A DNA stretch of 64,000 nt from Riptortus pedestris (lineage: Eukaryota > Arthropoda > Insecta > Hemiptera > Alydidae): NCBI GenBank assembly GCA_019009955.1, contig CM032231.1, positions 90,280,501-90,344,500 on the forward strand, in the 5' to 3' direction. Shown here piece by piece: positions 55,281 through 64,000 of this stretch. Each line of letters starts with the position of its first letter. Position 1 is the stretch's first letter. The notes beneath the pieces were generated by a model. That model saw only the letters and a program-made list of their open reading frames with translations. It made no database searches and was not told where the DNA came from. The translations under genes and the position numbers were made by a program.

Positions 55281-56413
55281 CCTATTCATAAAGCACGAAC
55301 AACTAAAATATTATTGATACCTATGGGTTTTTTCAATACAGACATAATATCAATTTTTTTCATGGATTTTAAATTCCTTAAAACCAAATTAAGCAGTTAT
55401 AAATAAATCAACATTTGGAAATGTGGCCATAATGTGACTCGGTAGCCTTTTGACTCCAATAATAATTCTTAGCAGTGGTGTTCAGCCTGATATATCACCC
55501 AGAATCATTAAGATGGTTCTATGAAAAGAGTAAAAATCTTATGAGACGGTGTAGCCTATTTTAAACTAATGGTGACTAGGAATATGAAGAATCTTTATAC
55601 ATCGAAAATTCTACCAAGGTCATAAGATTGCAAGAATATAAAATTAGTGGAGAACATTATCTTATTAATTTTGAAATTATTGTTGTTGCGATTTTTATGC
55701 TTTCGATGTAAATTGTTAAGCCACTGGCATTCTGAAATAAAAATGGCATTTGCCATAAGTGCTCTTTGATGATAGCTTCTTACGCCAATTAATAAATATG
55801 ATTAGAAATTGAATTTTACATCGCAGATCTATTGTAGTTTGGAAGAATAACATTATGTAGTAAATATGAATCTCGTGTAGATATTAAAATATGTTGTTGC
55901 GTACAGTCGATAGCTCTTGTATTTATTTAAAGTTTTTTTTTTAAATTTATTTATTTTAATTAGTTCCGTAACGCCGGCAATTATCTCATTATTCAAGTGT
56001 GCTCAAAAATGCAAAAAGCAAAAAAAAAAGAAAAGAAACGAAAAAAGAGTGAATTATGGCATACGGTGATTTTTGAAACGCTTTTTTCGCATACCAGTCT
56101 TCTATGAAGCAAGCAATATTGTACATGGAAACATCAGGGTGATGAATATAATACAAATAAAAATGTAAGTATAGTAGGGGAAAAAATGAAAGAAAGAAAA
56201 TATGAACAAATAAATAAAATAAAGAAAAAGGAAACCAAAAATAAAGAATAACTAAAATTAAAGTGTATTGAGCCTGCTAATGTAGGAAAGAAGTGAAGAG
56301 TAGTGTGTAGAAATTGTAGATTATAGCGTTTTGTAATATTTTAATGCCTTTTAGATATTTAATGACTGAATCTATGTAAATACTGTAATAAAAATAGATA
56401 ACAGTAGTCATAC
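55281..56413. other. Intron of the neuroligin-like gene
   Basis: This is the 3' part (in + coordinates) of the intron that begins at the donor at 56,413. No exon or repeat end was recognised. Confidence 0.45.
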
Positions 56414-56529
56414 GTATTTGATAGTAGTGCTGGTTGTTGGGTTCGAATGCAGGCCAATCTACATCTTCCAGAACCCAGTCAGACTGTCCTTTCGTCAAAT
56501 AATTCTTTCTTCTTGGAAGATTTGGATTC
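56414..56529 (-). CDS. Neuroligin-like gene, internal exon (esterase domain)
   Basis: A 116-bp exon with a 3' splice site TTATGTTTCAG and a 5' splice site ATAC|GTATGA. One leading base completes a split codon. The exon then encodes NPNLPRRKNYLTKGQ, SDWVLEDVDWPAF and EPNNQHYYQI. This is the conserved carboxylesterase-like region G-[DN]-P-N ... W-x-x-[YF]-x-P-x-x-Q-x-Y. The same region in vertebrate neuroligins reads GDPNQP ... VAWTRYSQKDQLYL. The expected preceding block (YWTNFAKTG) must lie in an upstream exon ending in two codon bases; I did not find it in the window. Confidence 0.85.
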
Positions 56530-56612
56530 CTGAAACATAAGAATTTTCAATATATATATTTGAGTATTTATGAGTGACCAATGTCTATTGTGAGTAAAAA
56601 TAAAACTTTATT

Positions 56613-56721
56613 TTAGCAGATTTCCCTTAAGTGAAATCAGCTATTGAGGTCGTACTCATGACGCGATTTTCTTCAAATGTCCATCGATCCTACCTAGGAG
56701 ATGACGAAATTGAGTACAAAA

Positions 56722-56780
<59 letters not shown>

Positions 56781-57550
56781 TTTGTCTGTGACAGCTCTAG
56801 CGGTTGTAATTATTGTTTAATCTTTAACAAACTCGATATTTAGTTGTTAAGATCAAGTCCGTTAACAGCTGAAATCGGACCAGGGGGAGGGGGGTTTAGT
56901 GGGGGAGAATTCTGAAAACTCGTAATATCTCCCTTACCATACGTGGAATCGAAAACATGTATAGAATCAGTCTTATAGAAAATTAAAAGTACTATAAATA
57001 TTGTTCTATACATTTATTCCCTATCTTGAATATTACCAGAGATATTTACATTTTTCAGTTTTCAGCCCTCAGCAAACCCTCACTTCTACTCATGTTACAT
57101 AAACAATACTCGGTTATGTAATAAACCACATTATTCGAAGCTTAAATACCAAATATTGTTTTCAAAAGACATTTATTATACGAAATACATGCAAATATGT
57201 TCTGGTGACCCCACTTCTTAAGTTTTTGGACTACTAAAATTCGATTGATGAGATAAAAAATATTCTGATTCATTAAAAATTACAGTACTAGATATAGCTA
57301 ATAGTTTTCAATCGAATTAATAATTTATATTGAGATGTATTACAATAATTGTGTTTCTTTCCGGTAAGAAGTTGGTAGAATTGTTTATTTGCATTTCAGA
57401 TGCTTTCCGTCGGGCGGTTTCTTATCATCGTTTGTATTTATTCACTTAATATTCATGGTGGTGTGCATTGTGTTGCAGGTGTTTAGATTTATCTATTGTT
57501 AAACTTCACGAGGGAAATATGCTTAGTTTAAGCAGTCCCTGCGTATTGGA
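56613..57550 (+). mobile_element. Helitron-like H1, long form, full length
   Basis: Starts TTAGCAGATTTCCCTTAAGTGAAATCAGC, with a (TA)n tract of about 50 bp at 56,724-56,775. It runs through the whole long-form body (AGAAGTTGGTAGAATTG, CACTTAATATTCATGG) to TAGTTTAAGCAGTCCCTGCGTATTGGAC. It provides the empty site for P4. Confidence 0.9.
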
Positions 57551-58226
57551 CTTTATATCAAAGGATGGGGGTAAGAAAAATTATTTAGCTATTATTATAG
57601 ACAAGAAAAATGTTAATGCCTCAGCCGTCGCCTCCATCTATTTAGAACACTTCTAACTCAACAGAGCTCTACAGTTTCATTTGATGTCCAAATAAAATAT
57701 TTTTCTGTTAATAGTAACCTCCCATTAGTCTATGCCTCCCCCCATGTTAAAGATTCATAGTAGTGACGTAGATATTCCAGTAATAATATAAAGGCTTTAC
57801 ACCGGCCCTCTACATCCTCACTATACCAGACCGATTTCCGCCATTACCAAATATAATCTTTAGTATGGGCTGAAACGGTTAAATATCGAGTATGGTATAG
57901 GCAACCGGAAACTGAACGTTGCACACTGGAGTGATCCTTCAGTAATGTTGGACATTTGGGGAAAAAAATAAAAGTTTTAATTTGGGATTCTGATTGTATT
58001 GTTAGTACCACATAAACCCTTTTCAATTGAGCAGATTGATTTTTAGCCATATTATTGCTATGGTTTTTACATAATGCCTGGTTATAATTGCTATGTTAAA
58101 AAAAGCCTTGGCTTATTAAATTCGTCGTGAACTCTTATTTCATTTTATAAATTATTGTTGTTTCCAGTACACATTAAGGGAATTATTACAAATCAAAAAC
58201 TGGCACAAAAGATTTAAAATTCCTCT

Positions 58227-58272
<46 letters not shown>

Positions 58273-59012
58273 ATTTTATTTAATTGAATTCGCAAATCGC
58301 TTGCATTTTCTTGAAAAAATACCACTTGGCATGCTTTTAGGAGTATATTGTCTTATTTACAGCGTCGTCAGATCTTGCCTAAACTTGCCTATTCATTAAA
58401 TATTTTACTTTTAGTGTTATCACTTTCGGTGCGGAAGACGGTATACCTCCCGCGGACCATATAAAAACATTTGAAATTTTAGACATGTTAGATATTCTTC
58501 CAGCTTACAAATTCTCATTAATAAATTAAATACATAGATTTTTTTTTTAAATTTTAATTCTAGATATATTTTTGTTTACAATTTTAGTATTGGGTTGGTG
58601 AACTTCAATTTATTAAAAAAATAAAAATTTATAAAACATATGTTGATATTATGTGTCTACAAATCACAATTCTCTACTTAGTAAGCGATACATAATCTGT
58701 ATGTACACATTTAAAATTCGTCCTACCATTATATCGCATCTGGCAAAATTGCTTAAAAAATTGCTGATCAGGTAGTTGAATAGAGTATTCGATGTGCTTT
58801 AAAATGACACCAGAATCAATATTCTAGGACCAGTGAAACGGAGATATTAATGAATGTCCGGCTTACCCTATCACTCGCTCCAGTTTGCGTCGTTTTGACT
58901 CAGATCTTTCCATTGTTCGGTACATGGATTACCAGTTCACGGGAACATATACCAGGTTTATACTGAAGACCCAACAACAGGTGCCTGTTGATCAAACATA
59001 TGTCAAAAAAAG
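57551..59012. other. Intron DNA with a 38-bp T-run
   Basis: The T-run is at 58,229-58,266. No exon, RNA gene or repeat end was recognised. Confidence 0.4.
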
Positions 59013-59487
59013 TCCGTCACTCAGGGGCTGCGTTAACTAAGCAGATTTCCCACTTGCGTCCGCATATATTCGCATTTATCTCATGACGTAAAAGTTCATT
59101 GAGAACAATATTTGTTAATTAGGCTTCAGATAAAGTGCTTCATAATATAACAGCATATTGTTGATATGACATGAGTAGGAGAGGGGGTTTACTGAAGGCC
59201 GAAAACTAAAAAACGCAAATATCTCGGTTAATATTAAAGATAATGAAAACATGTACATAACAACATTTATAGATCATTTAATTCTTAATATGATTGGTTT
59301 TATACTTTTTTTCGATCCGACGTATAATAACAGAGATATTTCGAATTTTCGAAAATCCTCCCCTCTAAACCCTCCTCCTTGTCCGATTTTAGCCGTTAAC
59401 GAACTTGGTCTTTCTTTTTACATAAAACGATTAAATTTCGAGTTTGGTAACGATTAAATAATAATTGCGACCGCTAGAGCGGTAACA

Positions 59488-59558
<71 letters not shown>

Positions 59559-59657
59559 TTTTGAACGGACCTCATTTTCGTCATCTCCTAGGTAGGATCG
59601 ATGGACATTTGAAGAACAACTTCAAAAATCGCGTCATGAGTGCGACCTCAATAGCTG
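59013..59657 (-). mobile_element. Helitron-like H1, internally deleted, 3' end lost
   Basis: Starts TCCGTCACTCAGGGGCTGCG, then a deletion joins GCAGATTTCCCACTTGCG to the ATATTCGCATTTATCTC block. (TA)n lies at 59,492-59,552. The copy stops at CGACCTCAATAGCTG, just before the palindrome. Confidence 0.85.
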
Positions 59658-60404
59658 TAAATAATAAATAAAATAAATAAATAAAAAAATAAGATTCTGA
59701 AGGACTCTGGTAGATTTATTTTCCTATGGAGTGTTTTTAAAATTTACGTCCTTGAAAGCCACTTATCCGATGGTTTTCCACAAAAAAGTTAGTATTTTTT
59801 AAGTCTCTTGAACTTTGAAACCCTCTCACATAATATTATAGTATATGTAACATGTGTAATCTGTGAAATATAACTTTTTACAGAAAAGCGAAAGTCCTTC
59901 AACTTAAGGGTTGAAAAAAATAATGGGGGGGTTGGAAAAGCCCTTAAGAGCATTAGGACGATAACGAGGTAGGATAGAAACAAGAGCAGATAGGTGAGTG
60001 TACAGTAAGAAAGGAAATCCAGTAGGAAATTAAATTTAACAATGTAAGTCCCTTTATTTTAGGTGTTGGAAGGGGGGAGGGGGAACAGTTAACGAGCATA
60101 CACAATTTATGAAAGCTTTTAGCGAAGGCAGTTACCATGTAAAATATCTCACAAGGTTGAGCCTACGCCCCTCCTAATGGCAAAGGAGCCCTGTACATTC
60201 ACAGCCTTTTGTATTAGTAGTGTACAAATTATCTTGAATTTGCTACACCCAAAACACACACACACACACACACACACACGTTCACACCAATATACTAATA
60301 TTTTCCTACACATGTGGGGGACTGTATAGATCGATGGCTCAGTTTGTAAATAAGTGATCAAATAAATGGAGCAATTTCGCTAGTCCGTCTTCAATGTTTA
60401 GTGT
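59658..60404. other. Intron DNA, (AC)n microsatellite
   Basis: (AC)n at 60,254-60,280. Nothing else was recognised. Confidence 0.45.
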
Positions 60405-60505
60405 ATATCTCTTAAGGGAATTCAACTATTAAAATTGTACTAACGCTGTGAATTTCAATATATTTATTCTAATATTTATTGATCCCGCCTAGAGCAATGT
60501 AAATG
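60405..60505 (+). mobile_element. Helitron-like H1, very old fragment
   Basis: CTCTTAAGGGAATTCAACTATTAAAATTGTACT and TTGATCCCGCCTAGAGCAATG follow the H1 palindrome end with many changes and no (TA)n. Confidence 0.5.
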
Positions 60506-60717
60506 TAACTGTTTAAAATCTGACTCTACGTCTAATAAAAGAATTAAAACCAACACATTAAGTCACATGACTAAGCTGAACTTCAGGTACATTTTCAATA
60601 GGAATCTACAGAAAATAAAATGCATAACACTCATAAAGCGGTTTAACTGAAGCGAAAAAATTCAAAACGATGGAGGATAATTAATAATAAATTATTGATA
60701 ATAATAATATATTTTAC

Positions 60718-60820
60718 CTGATTTATCAACTAAAACCCATTCGAACAAATGTTCTATCCAATAAACTCCCAAAACAAGGGCAATATCCATGCTTCCCCAG
60801 CCTCCGAGCTTTTCCAACAT
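60718..60820 (-). other. Possible coding exon, unidentified
   Basis: The - strand reads MLEKLGGWGSMDIALVLGVY and then WIEHLFEWVLVDKS, ending exactly at TCAG|GTAAAAT, a good 5' splice site. An in-frame stop lies 12 bases before the ATG. The reading is more protein-like than nearby random frames. However, its exit phase does not fit the next known exon (56,529) and I know no family for it. It could be an exon of another gene, or chance. Confidence 0.2.
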
Positions 60821-60867
60821 GACAAAATGTGCTTATTAAAAAATATCCTAAGATTGGGGGAAACCTC

Positions 60868-60990
60868 TGTCAAATTACCAATACTTCTGAAAATACTGCA
60901 ACTCTATTCTTAATGAGAAACCTAACCAAAAAGCACGACAAAAAAAAAATTATTTACGAATTATCTTTTAACAAGTATGGATTGAATATT
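60868..60990 (+). repeat. Dispersed duplicate, copy 1 (see 61,840)
   Basis: CAAATTACCAATACTTCTGAAAATACTGC through ACGAATTATCTTTTAACAAG recurs at 61,840-61,960 with roughly one base in six changed. Copy 1 directly precedes the LINE fragment, so this is probably LINE coding sequence that has decayed. Confidence 0.75.
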
Positions 60991-60999
60991 ACATGTATT

Positions 61000-61276
61000 G
61001 AATATTACTTGTGCAACACTACTTTACAAAACACTCATACTCCCTATATTAACATACGTATACCCAGTCTGGCTGGGCATCAGCAACACACACAAAAAGA
61101 AACTACAGTCCTTCCAGAGCAAAGTACTTCGGATAGCGGCGAATGCTCCCTGGTTTGTTAGGAACAGCCAAATCCACAGGGAGTTGGAGATTGCTCCTAT
61201 TTCAGTTCACATTCAACAACTAGTAAGGAAATATCATGACAGCCTTCCCATGTCAAGTGGGGCCACCAAAATATAA
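61000..61276 (+). pseudogene. Jockey-type LINE, reverse transcriptase C-terminus
   Basis: A 90-codon frame reads LLYKTLILPILTYVYPVWLG, then a Lys-rich spacer, LQSFQSKVLRIAANAPWFVRN and ELEIAPISVHIQQL. This is the conserved thumb and C-terminal region of Jockey-clade non-LTR reverse transcriptases (Y-x-x-x-[IL]-x-P-x-L-x-Y-x-x-x-[VI]-W; L-x-x-[IL]-Q-x-x-x-L-R). The upstream polymerase part is frameshifted or lost, so the copy is dead and 5'-truncated, as usual for LINEs. A stop ends it at 61,276, and an AATAAA occurs at about 61,335. Confidence 0.85.
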
Positions 61277-61839
61277 TAATTTTGTAACAAATCTTATAAA
61301 AACACTCTGTGTATAATACTTATGTATTGGTCCAAATAAATTTTATTTCATCTCCTTCTAAGAACATTTCTTATTATATTTAGTGCAATGTAAATGTTTA
61401 AAATCTAACTTTGGGAAGCAGAGCTTTAGTGAAAGGATAAGCTATAATTCATAGTATGACAAGTTTTTTCCTACATCATATAAGGCCAATCCAGTGCATA
61501 GTTTACTACTCTTTATATACATATAAATGGAGTTAATGTTGTTTCTCGTTTAAGGTTATTAGTAAATCCCTACTCCAAGTCTTGTACTTTTTACCTTAAG
61601 CCTTATTTACATAGAATGGTGTAAAATGTATAATAAGAGGCTAAATACCGCGTTGACATCCTCTACACCACACGTCATAAGTGTATCTGCTAGTGTGAAC
61701 TAAGCTCAGGTTAAAGGATGAACTTTAAGTTCGTTTGGTATAGTAATATGTAATTCGATAGATAATAATTTATTTATTTTTATCCATTTCCACTGAAATA
61801 GTTTATTAAAATTATTCAAGTGAACAGACCTATCATCAG
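61277..61839. other. Probable LINE 3' UTR and intron DNA
   Basis: No exon was recognised. An AATAAATTTTATTTC at about 61,335 may mark the end of the LINE. Confidence 0.35.
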
Positions 61840-61960
61840 CAAAATTATCAATACTTCTAAAAATACTACCACTCAATTCTCAATAAGAAACCTACCTAAA
61901 AGCACCACAAAAAAATGATTTACGAATTATCTTTTAACAAGCACGTATTGTATTTTACAT
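61840..61960 (+). repeat. Dispersed duplicate, copy 2 (see 60,868)
   Basis: AAAATTATCAATACTTCTAAAAATACTACC to ACGAATTATCTTTTAACAAGCACG. It is not followed here by the LINE reverse-transcriptase end. Confidence 0.75.
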
Positions 61961-62324
61961 TGTGAAATGTATTATTAAGATTGATTCCCCAATTAATGGT
62001 CACTATAGTATCTATTCTCTCTATTTGTTTATTTAATGAGATGGCTTCAAGAGACAATTAATTGAACAGAGTTAATAAAAGATCATAAGCAATCACTGCC
62101 GCTACTCCCTCTCACATCAATCTCTCCAAAACAATATTATAATTATCCATACCCAATCTCACTACAGCTTTGGGGAACTATAATAATTAAGTAAGAATTT
62201 TCAAATTAATTTTAAATTTTAGACTTCACTTTAAATTTCAAATCCACTATTTCCCAAGTCTTAATAGACGTTAGGTTATTGAGATACGACTATTTATTTG
62301 ACACACTAGGCTCACACACAAAAA
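61961..62324. other. Intron DNA, nothing recognised
   Basis: No exon, RNA gene or repeat end was recognised. Confidence 0.4.
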
Positions 62325-62752
62325 GACCGTCACGCAGGCACTGTGTAAACTAAGCAGATTTCCCACGTGAAGTTATACAATAGAGAAATCTCCATACGAG
62401 AGCCGAACAGTTACGGAAACGACGGAACTAGCTTTCGCCGGAGAAGCGACCACAGCTCGTACGTTACACTTAATAAAAATTCAAATATCTTGGTTAATAG
62501 TCAAGATAGAGAATAAATGTATATAACAATATCTATAGTAAATTTAGTTTTCAATAAGATGGGCTCTATACAATTATTCAATCCAAAGTATAGTAACTGA
62601 GATATTTCGAATGTTCGAAATTCCCCTCCCTCTAAACACCACCTTCCACTGGTCCAATTTCAGCCGTTAACGAGCTCTTCCTTTTTACGTAAAACGATTA
62701 AATACTGAGTTCAACGGTTAAACACAAATTGCGACCGCTAGAGTGTTAACAG

Positions 62753-62806
<54 letters not shown>

Positions 62807-62927
62807 TTGAACGGACCTCATTTTCGTCATCTCCTGGGTACGATCGATGGACATTTGAAGAAAATTTTAAAAATCGCGTCATGAGTACGACCTCAACAGC
62901 AGATTTCCCTTAAGGGAAATATGTTAA
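62325..62927 (-). mobile_element. Helitron-like H1, short form
   Basis: Starts GACCGTCACGCAGGCACTGTG, short-form body with GGAAACGACGGAACTAGC, (TA)n at 62,757-62,803. It ends TTTCCCTTAAGGGAAATATGTTAA, where the usual CTAA is TTAA. Confidence 0.87.
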
Positions 62928-63963
62928 AAATATTACATTTTCAACAAGGTTGGTTATATAATATATTTCAATCTGACTAACCATAACAGAAATATTTCTT
63001 ATATTTTATCTTGCCTCTAAATCACCATCTGCTTTGATTTCTATTCTTTATGAGCTAAACTTTCTGCTAAAATACGCTATTTATAGCATAACAACAAATA
63101 TTTCCATTTTAATATGTATAATCGCTTTCAACATTTAAACGTATTGTAACATGAACTGAACAACACACAATATCAAAAACGACTCATCACTTATTAAACA
63201 ATAAATATTATTTACCTGAAATATTTGCCTCTGATGGTGATACACACTCTCACACGCACGCACGCGTGCCCACACACAAACACACACACACACTGATACA
63301 TACATATGTTGAGGGAGAGCTGTGACAGTGAGACAATCGTAGGGTGTAACACAATCGGGAAGCCATGAGGGTACCTGCTGGAATGAATATACTCTGAATA
63401 GCTAGTAAAACTGTACACAATTCTACAACATTTATTCGACCGTTGCAGTGAGCCGTAAATGCCTATTTTAGATTCAATATCTTAATCACTTTCTACAACG
63501 CACTGATTACACGACACAACAGACATTACAGCGTTCGAGAAAAAGTTTAAGACCTATTTAGTTGTTATTATATATCAGTTGTTGGTTAGCCATTGGTTAT
63601 TTAATGCTAGTCGAGTAGTACCCAAATAGTTGGGTATCGGCTATAAATTCTCAATTCATCAAATAGAGCAGTTTATTAATTTTTCATGCTGACAATTTCG
63701 GTCATCATTGGGTTCCCTTCTTCATAGCTAACAATTAACAAAAACCAACAAGTGTAAGAAATTTGTGGAATATGGTGAAACCGAACCATCATTGGTTATA
63801 AATATCAAAAATATTTTTTTAAACGTAACACGTGACAATAACAAAAAGGGGGGGGGGTTGAATGTAAAAACTATAAGAAATTTAAGAAATAGATATGATA
63901 TATATATATATATATATAACAATCTTAGTAGAGGAGGAGCAGGGAGCAAAATAACTAACGTAC
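62928..63963. other. Intron DNA with (CA)n and (TA)n tracts
   Basis: (CA)n-rich stretch at 63,240-63,292 and (TA)n at 63,896-63,918. A run of ten Gs is at about 63,848. No exon was recognised. Confidence 0.45.
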
Positions 63964-64000
63964 TCAGTGAAAGCCATATCTTGAATGAGGATAGGACAAG
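63964..64000 (-). CDS. Possible neuroligin-like exon, cut by window edge
   Basis: The last 37 bases on the - strand read CPILIQDMAFT plus two bases (GA), followed by GTACGT, a good 5' splice site. The QDMAFTE reading resembles the block in neuroligins and gliotactins that precedes YW-x-NFA-x-TG. The exit phase (two bases) fits the one-base entry of the exon at 56,529. Direct joining would skip the YW-x-NFA block, so a further small exon would be needed between. The piece is too short for certainty. Confidence 0.25.
   Translation of the reverse strand, partial: LSYPHSRYGFH

Overview
This is AT-rich, intron- and transposon-filled animal nuclear DNA, almost certainly from an insect. It holds the 3' ends of neuroligin-family adhesion genes, spliceosomal exon boundaries, tRNA-derived SINEs, TTAA-flanked piggyBac elements and Helitron-like repeats. 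No bacterial, CRISPR, rRNA or credible tRNA gene was seen. The order is not certain; the repeat mix would suit a hemipteran, but that is a guess.

Real coding sequence is sparse. On the + strand, 24,991-25,799 is the terminal exon of a canonical insect neuroligin: end of the cholinesterase-like domain, stalk, membrane segment, cytoplasmic tail and stop, followed by a long 3' UTR. On the - strand, running towards it (tail to tail), is a second neuroligin-family gene. Its exons at 56,529-56,414 and 54,386-54,259 join in phase and carry the end of the esterase-like domain. Two large terminal exons follow, 45,648-44,104 and 37,308-34,447. Both start in the same phase, and each encodes its own membrane segment, cytoplasmic tail and stop. 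The tails share a conserved block (PKVLPDFP, then a proline-rich stretch). No other esterase exon was found between them, so the simplest reading is one gene with two alternative last exons. The distal tail ends in a PDZ ligand (TSSV) and the proximal tail does not. A tandem gene duplication is the alternative.

The rest is mostly repeats. 1-1.2 kb is a 47-bp minisatellite. 2.3-20.4 kb is dense nested transposon sequence: several copies of a Helitron-like element with an internal (TA)n tract, a second Helitron-like family ending in CTAG, four piggyBac-type elements (two of them little more than ends), SINEs, and a duplicated 0.7-kb block. 20.4-24.9 kb is quieter intron or intergenic DNA with one different SINE-like unit. 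25.8-34.4 kb is the 3' UTR and the interval between the convergent genes. 37.3-64 kb is intron and intergenic DNA of the - strand gene. It holds more copies of the same Helitron-like family, SINEs, a small piggyBac derivative carrying only the N-terminal part of a transposase, and a decayed Jockey-type LINE 3' end near 61 kb.

The genes probably act as postsynaptic or junctional cell-adhesion receptors: an extracellular inactive esterase fold binds a partner and the cytoplasmic tail recruits scaffolds. The window shows only their 3' ends, so N-termini, most of the esterase domains and promoters lie outside it.
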